Notes under the pieces: model-generated
The model's input: only the letters and a program-made list of their open reading frames with translations
The model's database searches: none
Told to the model about the DNA's origin: nothing
Shown: piece by piece, positions 13,301 to 24,182 of the stretch
Position numbering within the stretch: the stretch's first letter is position 1
Layout: each line of letters starts with the position of its first letter
Translations under genes and position numbers: made by a program
NCBI GenBank assembly: GCA_028274465.1
Contig: CM051455.1
Location: forward strand, 40,875,129 to 40,939,128
Length of the DNA stretch: 64,000 bases
Direction: 5' to 3'
Source: Plantago ovata
Lineage: Eukaryota; Streptophyta; Magnoliopsida; Lamiales; Plantaginaceae

Positions 13301-13536
13301 AGGTCAATAAAGGGCTACCGTGCGGGGAGTACATGGTGAGCTCGTGGATGAGGCTAGGGTTCGACCAGGTTGTGTATCCGTGGGGCAAACCGGTGTTCAG
13401 CGGACCTGTGGTGAGCCACAGGAAGGATATCTGTTGGGTGTTCCCTGATCAGGATGGATTTATCAACGCCTTGGTCTCTCTGCCTCCTGTGGAGATGGAG
13501 AGATTCGAGTCCCATTTTAGGAAGTTTTTCAAATGA
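10329..13536 (+). CDS. BAHD acyltransferase (hydroxycinnamoyl/feruloyl-transferase-like)
   Basis: Two exons, 10329-10796 and 12655-13536, joined in phase 0, encode 449 residues, normal for BAHD enzymes. These move an acyl group from CoA to an alcohol or amine in the cytosol. The catalytic HXXXD is intact as HVLLD (173-177) followed by GIGA. The second signature, usually DFGWG, is changed to VYPWG (396-400) before KPVFSGP; it is structural rather than catalytic. Motifs such as NIDQIL, HDRHLLAARSPP and FDHPEFFKP place it near the omega-hydroxyacid feruloyl-transferase/GLAUCE-type branch, which acylates cutin, suberin or wax alcohols, but the substrate cannot be read from sequence. The intron sits at the usual BAHD position (Q|VT, before the catalytic motif) and is 1858 bp long because of MITE insertions. 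The neighbouring fatty acyl reductase makes fatty alcohols, a plausible but unproven acceptor. Confidence 0.9.
11681..11976. mobile_element. Stowaway-like MITE in the BAHD intron (296 bp)
   Basis: Left end CTTCCTCCCTCTCTCCTCAA; right end, reverse complement, CTCCGTCCTGTTTTAAGTTG; TA on both sides (11679-11680, 11977-11978). The interior has the ATTATGAAA...TTTTCATAATATAA palindrome and a GTTAACTTTTTTGAGG arm shared with MITEs at 34460 and 37501. Confidence 0.65.
12072..12313. mobile_element. Stowaway-like MITE in the BAHD intron (242 bp)
   Basis: Inverted ends: left CTCCCTCACTTCCCTCTAAA, right (reverse complement) CTCTCTCCTCGGTTCCCTCT, with inner pairing through TTTTTAAAAAATAATTAAAA. TA flanks at 12070-12071 and 12314-12315. 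No coding capacity. Confidence 0.75.
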
Positions 13537-14367
13537 TCATCATCATCCTCGGCCCTGTTCGAACTTGATTTTCTTGTTACTGTGTTTGTGAATTCATCAT
13601 CTTCCTGTAATAAGAAAAGTTGTCACTTTTCCATGCAATAAAGCTAGTTTCAAACTTTAAGGCCAGTTTACATAATTTGACACTTTTGGGTTGTATGTTT
13701 AATTATCTTGATCAGTAGTTGATTGAGGCTTGCATAAAAAAGAGTTCCCTTAATTTGTTTTTTTTTTTTATATTCCATGCTGAAATGATACACAGTTAGT
13801 TCAGAATCTGGTGAAATATTGGGCATAATATCTTATTATATACTCATCCAACTGCCTGCAAACCTAAGTTCTTATCCAACTCTAAACCTGATATTTATAC
13901 TTCTACAGCTTCATTGGTGTTCTTGTATGTGTGTTATGTTATCTCTAGCTAATGTCAATCCTCTTTCTCACACCCTTTATTCTGGAGAAATTCTTTCCTA
14001 TTCATGCTAATCTAATATGTGATCATAACAACAAGATCGTTTCGCCATATCGACAAATTAGCCGATCCTAAAGTAAGCAAGCTGTGAATTGGGTGGCAAA
14101 AAGAGAGTCTGCTTTGCTCCTCCTAATTCTCATCTCACCACACCCTTTAAAACCCCTTCACCCACCCATCTTTTTATCTTCAGAAAAGCTCACTCTCTTT
14201 AAACCAAACCAAACCAAACTCATATCTTAAACAAACTAGTTTCTTAACTTGCTTTCTTTAGAATAACATTGTTTAACCAACCAACATTTCACCTTAAAGA
14301 AAACATAGGCCTTTAGGCTATCCTTTTGCTCTCTTTTACTATATCTTTTCACTTCATTTCTGCAATA
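13537..14367 (+). promoter_or_regulatory. 3' flank of BAHD and promoter/leader of the fatty acyl reductase
   Basis: AATAAAG at about 13638-13643 is a likely BAHD polyadenylation signal. The 250 bases before the FAR ATG are C/T-rich with CACCACACCCTTTAAAACCCC near 14137-14157, a possible core promoter. No gene or repeat seen. Confidence 0.4.
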
Positions 14368-16894
14368 ATGGAGGCTTTGTGTCTCAGCTCCTCCATCTCC
14401 GTTACATCAAACAGGTTCGCCAAGGTCACCAACTTCAAGTGCTGGAAGCCCTCTCTGGGAAAGGCGAAGAGGGTTGTTTATTGCCAGAGTGGTGGTAATC
14501 ATGCGATAAGGTCAACAGGGATTTCCTCTGTTCTGACGGAAACATCCACCCTGGTCACGCAAGATCATAGTAAGCCTTCTCTGTTGGAAAACGGGGGTTT
14601 GGTTTTGACACCGAATGGGAAAGATTTGGCTTCTGCTGTGGAAATGCATGAAGAGGGTATTGGCATTGTCAAGTTTCTTCGAGGAAAGGCCTTCTTTATT
14701 ACTGGAGCTACTGGCTTTTTGGGCAAAGGTACCATTCTTTTTCCCTGTAATTTAGGTGTACTTTTTAAATATTTCTCTTTTACCTTTTATTATTTGAATT
14801 TCAGTGCTCATTGAGAAGATGTTGAGGATAGCTCCAGATGTTCATAAGATCTTCGTCTTAATCAAGGCAAAGAACGAAAATGCTGCAGCAGAGAGGTTAA
14901 AGAATGAGGTATGTTTTCAATGGAATTGTTCCGTTCTTACAGATGTTCCAACATTTTCTTTCATTTTCAATCATTTTCAGTAACAATTTCTTCTATGCTC
15001 AAATGAAGATTATAAACACGGAACTTTTTGAGCGACTTAAGCAAACCCATGGAAAATCATATCAAACATTCATGTTGAGCAAGTTGGTTCCTGTAGTTGG
15101 AAATGTCTGTGAAAGTAATCTAGGCATAAGTGAAGACGCAGCTGAACTGATGGCTAAAGAAGTTGACATCATCATAAACTCAGCAGCTAATACCACTTTC
15201 GATGAAAGGTTATTAACAATTCCAATAATTCCAATCTAGAAATTCAATGAAACAAAATGTATACTAGTAAAAAATGTTGAATGAATTTCAGGTATGATAC
15301 AGCTCTTGATATAAACACAGATGGGCCTACACGGCTTATGGGATTTGCCAAGAAATGCCAGAAATTGAAGCTCTTTACACAAATATCAACTGGTAAGTAT
15401 ACATGCATGCGGTTACATAGTTTCCATTAGTCCACAAGGATTTCTCCAAACAAACCAAAATTGTGAAGTCCCATTATTCACTATCTCATGATTATAGCTA
15501 AAACATATGGTTTTCCCTTGGTGGTTTAGCATTATAGGAACATTAATATGTTTGTTGACCTATTGACCTCATCAGCTTATGTGAATGGACAAAGGCAAGG
15601 CAGAGTTATGGAGAAGCCATTTTACTTGGGTGAAAGTATCGCTTCTGAACAATCACCACTTACCAAACTGAGTGTTGAAGATGAAAAAAAGTTGGTCTTG
15701 GAATTAAAACAAGCTCTTGACGAGAATGCAGTGATACAGGACATGAAAGAACTAGGGACAAAGAGGTCTGCTTCTAAACTCCTATATTATGTCTATGGTT
15801 TCGTCAACTTTGCTCAATTGTTTTTCTATGCTTACAACATGCTCTTTTTCCCCGCTCAGGGCAAACAAATTCGGTTGGCAAGATACATATGTATTCACAA
15901 AAGCAATGGGGGAAATGATGATAGACAATCTAAGAGGTGACATACCAGTGGTTGTAATAAGACCGAGTGTGATTGAGAGCACGTACAGAGAACCGTTCCC
16001 TGGATGGATGGAAGGAAACAGGTAATTTCTAATAGTCTGCTCATCCAAGGAAACTTATCATGGAATGATAGCTAATATAGATTTTGGCCTCTAGGATGAT
16101 GGATCCGATTATTCTCAACTATGGAAAGGGGCAGTTAACTGGATTCCTCGTCGACCCTAATGCTGTTCTTGATGTAGTAAGTAGTCAGTTATTTGTGTTT
16201 TAGAGTGCAAAGCATGTAATTTAGGAATAACAAATTGATGTGTTTTCTAGGTTCCAGCTGATATGGTTGTAAACGCAACCTTGGCAGCCATGGCAAAGCA
16301 TGGGATAGCTGGAAACCAGGAAACTAATATCTATCAGGTTGCATCATCTGTCGCGAACCCCTTAGTTTTCAAGGACCTAGCCAAATTGCTCTATGAACAT
16401 TTCAGTTCCTCCCCACACATTAACAATGGGAGTCCAGTTCCCGTTTCAACCATGAAGCTATTCAGTTCCATGGAAGATTTCTCATCTCACTTGTGGAAAC
16501 ATGAAATCAATACAAGTGGCCTAGGTGCTTTCACCCAACTTGAGGGAAGTTATGCCCAACGGCTTGAGATTAAATGTAGGAATAAAGTGGAGCGAGCAAA
16601 GTATCTGGCTAGCATCTACAAACCATACACTTTCTACAGTGGAAGGTAAAGAAAGGGTGAAAAAAAGCTCTACATAATCCTAACTTTTAAGCTTTTTAAA
16701 ATTTCTAAGTATGTAATCAATTAAACAGGTTTGACAACAGTAACACAAAAAGACTTATGGGATGCATGTCAAAAGAAGAGAGGCAGCAGTTTGGATTTGA
16801 TGTCGAAAATATAGATTGGAAAGATTACATCTCTAATGTTCACATACCTGGATTGAGGAGGCACGTCATGAAGGGAAGAGGTCTCTCCGATTAA
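14368..16894 (+). CDS. FAR2: Plastidial fatty acyl reductase, MALE STERILITY 2 / FAR2 type
   Basis: Nine exons: 14368-14728, 14805-14908, 15009-15208, 15292-15392, 15576-15765, 15860-16021, 16095-16176, 16251-16645, 16729-16894; all phases close to 586 residues. The enzyme reduces fatty acyl-ACP/CoA to fatty alcohol with NADPH. The extended-SDR cofactor motif TGATGFLG is at 112-119 and the catalytic Tyr-x-x-x-Lys is YVFTK at 329-333 within [21 protein letters not shown]-terminal domain follows, ending in the DWKDYI...[13 protein letters not shown] region. Residues 1-100 are a Ser/Lys/Arg-rich extension like the chloroplast transit peptide of MS2, unlike cytosolic/ER FARs of about 490 residues. 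MS2 proteins make sporopollenin precursors in the tapetum, so anther expression is expected from family knowledge only. It ends 737 bases from the convergent LPPD gene. Confidence 0.9.
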
Positions 16895-17631
16895 TGCAGC
16901 TTCAGCTTAACATCTTGCTATATTAATATCTGCAGCTGACCTGTAAAACAGTGATCATCTTTTTGCTCCATCGTCACACTTATCTTGAACTTGTGTATTT
17001 TTCATGTAAGAAGGGCAAAAGAAGACTTTCTAATTTCTACATATGTAATAAAGTATCTATTATCTATTATTTCGCATAAATGATTCTAGTCTCCTTCAGC
17101 TCAGGCGGAAAATTTGTATAATTAATCTGCATTGCTTTCAACTAAGAAACAAAGTTACCAACTTATGGTTCATTTCTAAGCACAGATCAAGTGCCTTTGA
17201 GGACTTATCAGCACTCTAGAAACTTAATACTAAGAATTAAATAATACAAAAATGACTTCTCAGAATAGATGTAACCAATGATCCTCTAACAGCTATAATG
17301 AACCAAAATTTGCTAGATAAGAGAACAATAATGGAACTCAAAAGTGCTTTCTTCAAACTTTGTGATATGCACATTTTAAAGTTTAGACCAGATGTAAAGT
17401 ATCACGTGAAATCTAGAAAGATGAGAATTAATGCACGTGTGATAAACATATTTTCTTCAAAAGGTTTTAAGACATTTTACAATATGGCAATGGCTGGAGT
17501 TAAAGCAACTCAACTATCATTGATGGAGTATATGTTACAGAAAGAATTTAGATGGGCCTCTATACAAAATGCAATTGAAGAACTATTATATATCACGCAC
17601 TAATTGACACAGCTACAAAACTGAATGTGCA
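16895..17631. other. Convergent 3' intergenic region
   Basis: 3' flanks of FAR (AATAAAG at about 17047-17052) and, on the minus strand, LPPD. A 102-codon frame at 17298-17603 has no family features and overlaps expected UTR. No repeat ends seen. Confidence 0.45.
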
Positions 17632-19597
17632 TTACAAGCCTACGTAAGAAAACAGTGAAGGAACTAGGTCAACAACAGACCAAGCAAGGCCAGCATACTG
17701 GAAAAGCCTTATGCCAGTATCAACATCAAATGAGGCCTGTTTGGAAAAAAATAGCAGTTTCTGCACATAACCTGGTTGCTTTATCTCGTCCGACTTTTTT
17801 TCAGGAGCCATTAAGGCAGGTACATAACTTGTTGAGGTTACTGGAATTCCCAAAGTATTTGCAAGAATAGGAAGAATCCATTTGGCTAGAGCTTTGCAAC
17901 AGAACTTCACGACAAGGATGATAGGTATTCCCAATAGCATTCTACCCGCAAATGCAAGAATCGGGAGTTGAGGGGAAAGTATGCGTGCAACGTTTTCATG
18001 GTGAAATTGATGAAATGTTTGGTGGATCCCAATCACCTGAATAATAAGATTTTCACTAGCCAATAAGAGCCGGCATGACAACAAAATGTTTAAATGAATA
18101 CGAAAAGACTTTTATTTCAGCTCTGATGTTTCACTGAAACGAAAAGATGACAGAAAACAGAAAGATCCACACACTTACAATTCCCAAAGCAACACCATTG
18201 AAGGCTGTATGGAACTCAAAACTAGGTGTTGGAAGCTCCGGAGTAGGGTAAGCAAAGAGTAGCAAAAAGCTAAGAGCAGTCCAGAATGATATAACTGCAC
18301 ACAAAAGATTCATCAAAGTCAAGTAAACAATTATTGTGCAAGCGCGGGATGGCGAAAGAGATCCTTACCATTCTGACCAGAAACAATGAAAATATCAATG
18401 TATTCAGACACAGAGAGCCATATTGCCAGGATTCCAAGCCCCAATGTCAGACCACCAATAATGTCAATCACACTGTGCATTCCGAGGTATACTCGTCCTA
18501 GTAATAAGCAGATATCATACTATAAGACAACTTTCAAAAGAAAAAACAAGCAATGTGTCAAGATTAAGTAAATTTTGAAATTGTTTAATTATTTTGAGGC
18601 ATACCTAATCCAATGAGACCCACGACCAAACAAACAACGGCCAAGCCCACTGCTTCTGTGAACAAATCACTACTTCCATTGTAGCTCAGAATGTAATGCA
18701 ACAAATACCTGAAAAGATCAAGCATTTAGCCAAGGAAAAAACAACCAAGGGCACAAGGTGATAGTAAAGCAAAACACCTTGTAACTTGTGTTTAGGAGTA
18801 ACAATAGCGAAAACACGAAGGAAAGAAAATAAGAAAAATAGCTCACCCTGACAAGCAAAGAGTATTAAGAGTGTGCGAAGAAGGCAATCCGTACTCCATT
18901 GCATTCTCTTCCTCATCTTTAGTTGCTGTCACTCTCCTGACTTTTGAAGAACTAGGTCTAGGAGCTGACACAACATCCTATGAGCCATTATCACACATAC
19001 ATATATAATCAGCACATAAAATACAACAAAGCTGAACTCTAAAAGGTCACTAGAGTGTTATACCTTGAAGCAATTTCCCATATAATCACAAAAGGCCATC
19101 AATAGGGTCATTTGCCTAGCCAATTTGCCATGTCCAGTCTACAGTACAGATCACAGAACATACATAAGAAAATCATAGCACTGAGCCATCACAGTAAACA
19201 AATGTGAATGATCAAGAACTTACCCAGAAAAGCAAGGGGAGGAAAGCAGTGTAGAAAGGCACAGAAACAACAAAAGACAATCCAGAGAATAAGGCATCAA
19301 AGTACCTATTATGGTATTTCTGCAAATTAAAAAAAAATCCCAAAATTGGAAACAATTCTCCAATCAGTATCAAAATTAAGGGAAAGAAAAAAAGAAAAAT
19401 CCAATCTTTGACCATAATTCATCCGAAAAACTAACCTGGATCTTGAGAATAATGGGAGTGCCGGAGATGACATAGCTAGAGACCCAGGGCTGGGTAAGAG
19501 ATCTGATCTTTCGAGTAAAATTGAAAGCTGAAGCAATATGAATCCACAATGCTATCGAGAACAAGAATGTAACTTGCCACCATATTATGGTTTCCAT
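17632..19597 (-). CDS. LPPD: Long-chain base-1-phosphate phosphatase / lipid phosphate phosphatase delta
   Basis: Eight minus-strand exons: 19597-19436, 19319-19224, 19138-19064, 18977-18847, 18708-18605, 18497-18369, 18294-18179, 18036-17632; phases close to 405 residues. It dephosphorylates sphingoid-base phosphates in the ER and other membranes. All three PAP2 motifs are present: K-x6-RP as KDVVSAPRP (111-119), PSSH (143-146), and R-x5-H-x3-D in GRVYLGMHSVID (Arg191, His197, Asp201). In the third motif Gly precedes the Arg in place of the commoner Ser. Several hydrophobic segments flank these, including an N-terminal membrane segment and ones ending FLPLLFW and FLLLFAY. Arabidopsis LPPD is of similar length. 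Start chosen at METIIWWQ, the first ATG of exon 1. Plant LPPD affects abscisic-acid and stress responses through sphingosine phosphates. Confidence 0.9.
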
Positions 19598-20582
19598 TGT
19601 TTCGTTTCTCCCCCTTTGAAAACAGAGGAGGAGATTTTGCAGCTTAAGAAGAAGAAAAAGAGGAAATCAAGAAATTTCAACGACTGTCAATAGTTGAACA
19701 TTGTGGAATAATAGTAATTTGTGATTCTGAAATTGTAATCAAGCGAGAATAGAATCTTTAATGGCGATATTTCTGAGAAAACGGTGGATTAATTTTTTAG
19801 TTGGGTGGAATTATTCTAGCTTGGCTGGCCTGAAAATTGAGGTACATGTCAAAATCAAAACACACTCCACTATAAGCAAGCTGGCTTTATCTTGACCATT
19901 GGAAGTTGGAACCTGGAACGGATTAGCAAAAAGGAAAAGAAAAAAAAAAGAAAAAAGATTGTGGTCTTACAAAACAAAGAAGGACGCGGAATAAAATAGG
20001 GGGGAGGGGAGACAAAAGTAGTTTCCAAGAGACGTACAGAAAAAATAATGGAGTAAATTGGTGAACTACTTAACTTTGAGGAGGTTCCTTCTTTAGTTTT
20101 TTTTGGATTCCGAAGCTTTTTTTAAAGATGTTTAGAAAAGAAAATATATGTACTCCGGTAGCTTATTTTAGGTTTTCTTTTTTTTTTAGTGTTTGTTTCC
20201 TTGAATTTATTTTGAATATAAATTTTTTTGGGGTTTATTTTGAAACTGAGAGCCGGCACATTTTACTTACTTTACAAATGTAATGCAAAATAATACACAC
20301 AAATTAAAACCATGAGATGAAATTATATTAATAAACGGAAATGGTTGAATAAATACATATCCAGTGTAGCTCTATAAATGTACTACTAGTCCAATCTAGT
20401 TATACAAGTAATAAAAGAGAGCTAATTGAACAAGGTATGCCATAAGAGTGAAGAGTCTGATTGATCTCCTCCATATGTCTCTCATGAACACAGTTTATAA
20501 GAGAGAACATAACAAAAATTCAATGGTGGAAGATAATTAAAACCCTTTAATTAAGAAGGGAGCACAACAAATACAATCATGA
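19598..20582 (-). promoter_or_regulatory. LPPD 5' flank and intergenic DNA
   Basis: A purine-rich (A/G) stretch just upstream of the LPPD ATG (19615-19680) is likely its leader on the minus strand. A second A/G-rich run is at 19925-20010. No gene or repeat recognised in the remainder. Confidence 0.35.
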
Positions 20583-21984
20583 TTAACATACCACTCAAGT
20601 ATAGTGGCTAACATACCACTTATTTTGTTCTATAGTTGACTAACACAATGACGACTAACATATCATCCAAGTTCATTAACACCACTCACATAAGAAGGAC
20701 GAATAACACTAGAAGTTATAATCAATGTAAAATAAACATGCCCCGAAAGCATGAATGCACTGTGACTGCTTGTTGCACTGGCAGGTTCGGGTTTGCAACG
20801 GGGCCTGCATACAAACATAATAGAAAAACAAATAAAACAAAACGTGCAAGCATAGAGCATGTATAGAACAAGTGTAGAACATCATGTAAGTATAGAACAA
20901 GACGTATATTCAATCTAATATACACATGTACCCTCCTTAATCCATGTGGCTCAGTCCCCATACTGGGCCTCGTGAAGCTTTATTGGTTCATTAAAAGTCT
21001 GGATTGGATCCTTTGCTTGGCCATCCACGCCCCCTTTTTTTGCAAGAGTTGGTTGTTGACCCATCATTCTCAATGTACTCCACTTTGGAGCGGGCATGTA
21101 TAGGTAGAGCGGTCATCCAGTCCGATTGGCCCAGTCTCAAGTTGGGATATTGAACAAAGACCACCACTTGACGTGCTTGAGTTGCCAATATAAAGGGCAG
21201 ACCCGACTCTGGGCCCATTCGGCCTGTTCAGCCGCTCATGGGCCCCAACTTTTTGGGGTCCCCAGGACCAGAGCCATAGCCAATTAGTATAATGAAAAAA
21301 AAAAAAAAACTAAATCGACAAAAACATAATAGAGATCGTCTAAGATCGAGAAAGGAGAAAGAAAGTCACGCTGCAACATTCACAAAAATGAATTGACATA
21401 GGCCATAGCTTTCCTCAATTAGGTCTGACATCTCATTTTTTCATTGATTCTTAATCTAAGTTTATTAAATTTTTAAAGAGTACCTTGTTATAAACCTTAT
21501 CTACCATTCTCAACCTATATAAGTATGTTAATTATTATTCCTCTATTACATAATTTCTTTCATCTACTAATCTTCTATTTATCTTTCTCCTTTCTTTGAT
21601 TTTCACCGAGCATGGGATTCAATCAATTTGGTGAATTGGCTTTTGGGTCTTCCACAATTTATACCTAATTTTTAAAGCTATTTATAATTTACGTCTCATT
21701 TATCAAACATGCAAAACATGTACATTCGGAAGACTCTTTTTAGAGTTCTACTTTTTAAGTGATTATTATTATTTTTTAACGACAAATATTAAATTAGTTT
21801 CTAATGATGTTTTTATTTGTAAAATAAAATTTCGATTTGAATATGAAAGTAAATTTTCTTGGCATATATATTTTATCCATTACTGTCATATGATTAACTT
21901 TTTCTAAATATTGTTGTTATTTGGGGTCTTTTTTTGAATTTCGCATGGGGCCTCCAAATTCTAGATCCGGGCCTGATAAAGGGT

Positions 21985-22097
21985 TCAAACGTCGATCGAC
22001 TTGTACTTCTTCTTGTAGTTAATGTCCACCATTTTATACTGCTTGTTCTTCTTCTTGCCCTCTACGAATGGATCAAACCAGCCAACAATCGGAATTT
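21985..22097 (-). pseudogene. DUF4216-like CACTA protein fragment
   Basis: On the minus strand one frame reads VGWFDPFVEGKKK then QYKMVDINYKKKY, ending in a stop at about 21987. The WFDP...YKMVDIN...K pattern matches the WFD-x...V-x-VN core of DUF4216, a domain in plant CACTA elements. About 37 residues remain. Confidence 0.5.
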
Positions 22098-22689
22098 GGA
22101 TGACTAACCTAACACCGCTACATTTATTAGAATGACTAAAAGCATTACTGCCATTACATATACATGGAATTTCGATTGGGCTAGTTTATTATTACCATTT
22201 TCACGAATTACATGCAACTTATATGTCTACATATGGGCTCCAAACAATCAACCAAATCTTTAAACCCAACTACAACATCATATTGGAAACCCAACATACT
22301 TACTTATATCATAACAACAATTATACTGAAAACTTTACATACTAACAATTTAATTTCACTATAAGACTTATCATTTTAACAAGCTCTAGTTTAACCTACT
22401 AAGTAATATGTGTTCAACTACCTATTAAAGAACAACAAACATACAATGCTCATATGAAAGAAAATTTAAAAATTCCAAATATCAACAAGTTAGGGTTTTA
22501 GAACCATATACCTCCAATTACGGAATAAATAGCCACCGAGGAATGGAATTGAATGGCTCCCCAAGTTCCTTGTTCAATAAGCTTCGGAAATAGTAAAAAA
22601 ATGTCCAAAATGGTGGTGTTTGAGTTTTGGGGTCGGAAGGGAAGGAGAAGAACATTTCGCATCTGTGTATAACATATTTAGTGACGAAA

Positions 22690-22825
22690 TGGGAGTCATA
22701 AGGTGGTGCAGCGGTAAGGAGGTGGAGCAGTGATGGAAGAGGTGCATGGTTCGATCCATGACGGTGACGGAGTTATAAGGTTGGTATAAATGTGGAGAAT
22801 GTTTAGTGTGTATTCTTTGTCGTTA
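22690..22825 (+). repeat. tRNA-derived SINE candidate
   Basis: Box A-like TGGTGCAGCGG at 22703-22713 and a consensus box B GGTTCGATCC at 22748-22757, 35 bases apart. The unit may end in the A-run at 22821-22827. It is embedded in the CACTA remnant. Body length and target duplication are not certain. Confidence 0.45.
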
Positions 22826-23786
22826 AAAAAATGTATTTAGTGACGGAATGATATCCGTCGTCGCTAAATAGACGATGGATAACATTTACCGTTGCTATTT
22901 CTTATTTTTAATTTATGTTCTCTTTTGTTTTTTCTCTTTTTCACGGCCAATCCATTAAGCGATGACAACGATTACCATCACTATATCGACGGTATTGATG
23001 ACAAATTTCTATTAGTCACAAACTAGCCATGGGATAAAATGGTTTAGAGACGACTTCAACTGAGAACTGAGTTCGTCGCCTATATGGTAGCGATTCGTTG
23101 CTATATAGCGACGAGTTATTACGTTTCTATTCACATGATTTATTGTAGTGAAAATATGTTGCATAAAGTTTGTAGTTAGTTGTCCATGTGTATGTTGATG
23201 CTATGAATTCAACGGTTAATGTTCATGTAATAATCGATAGAGTTTATTGTAGATATCATTCACCGGATATGAATTTCCTCATCAATAGAGTTCATGCGTG
23301 TCGAAGCTATTTCATGCATATAAAAGTTAATGAGTTTTCATCTTAGAAAAGAAGTACACAAAGATAACGTTAATTTTAATGATAAGTAGCCAAATCAGCT
23401 CAGACCTCGGATCCGCCCACACGTCGTTCTTGTCGTCGCCACAACCTTCGACCCACATGGTGTCGAGCAATCCCATTAATGTGAACCCCGGTTCTCCCGA
23501 TTTTTCGCTGCTATATCCTCAACCAGAGGAAGCTTCCAGTAGGCCACCCACCTACCCCACTCCTTATACCCCATCTACTGAGGCCTCATACCACCAATTT
23601 TGAGATGTTTATGAAATTCTTGTACGTATCAGACCCAAGGGTCTCAAACGTGTTCCATATCTAAGGGCATCAATTTGTCGGGGAGGTAGAATTCCTTTTA
23701 CAATAGTTCCAATATTCAAATAAAAAAACATAATTAAACTACAATCTGGATAAACAAAACCTAAATAAATAATCAACATATTCAAT

Positions 23787-24182
23787 GGTGACTAACATAT
23801 CACCCACATATAGTGGCTAACATATCACTCACATTGTCCTAAAATTAACTAACACAATGGTGACTAACGCCTTTGTATAAGATACGTAGCAACAACTAAA
23901 TATACCGCCGCTATGTAAAAACGGGTAGTTCTATTTGTCGCTCAATTTCAATTTTCTTTTATTTTTTTCATCATTTTTTTAAATAAGTCAACAAATTTAA
24001 TGACAGATATATCATCCCGTCGCCACATAGAAACTGATAACCTATATGTCGCTAAATAGAGACAATTTAAACTCCATTTAGAGACGAATTGAGTTGGGAG
24101 CTTAGTTCTTTGCTAAACCTTAACGATTCATCGCTAAGTAGCGACGATAATTATGTCGCTATTTTTTGGATTTCTGGTAGTG
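23787..24182. mobile_element. Second CACTA end, internally deleted relative of the first
   Basis: Ends at 24182 with reverse complement CACTACCAGAAATCC. Subterminal repeats GTCGCTAAATAGAGAC, CGCTAAGTAGCGACG and GTCGCTATTTT resemble those ahead of 23150 and lie in the same order and orientation. The stretch 23787-23869 (ATAGTGGCTAACATATCACT ... ACACAATGGTGACTAAC) matches 20583-20662. It looks like a short deletion derivative of the same family. Confidence 0.6.

Larger units (their letters stand above)
20583..23150. mobile_element. CACTA (En/Spm) element remnant, one end readable
   Basis: The right end at 23150 reads, on the reverse complement, CACTACAATAAATCATGTGA, and is preceded by subterminal copies of the TCGTCGCTATATAGCGAC type over about 22810-23130. 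A protein fragment like the DUF4216 domain of CACTA transposons lies at 21985-22097 (minus). A segment at 20583-20662 is repeated at 23787-23869 ahead of a second CACTA end. No left CACTA terminus was found, so the left boundary is only the start of this shared segment. A SINE head (22690-22770) and a GC-rich hAT-like end (about 21974) interrupt it. Confidence 0.55.

Noticed and set aside
17298..17603. 102-codon frame between FAR and LPPD
   Set aside because: It lies in convergent 3' UTR DNA, has no recognisable domain, and biased composition.
20780..21974. Possible hAT-like element bounded by CAGG(T/C)(T/C)CGG ends
   Set aside because: The two ends match weakly and no 8-bp target duplication was found; the right end alone is suggestive.
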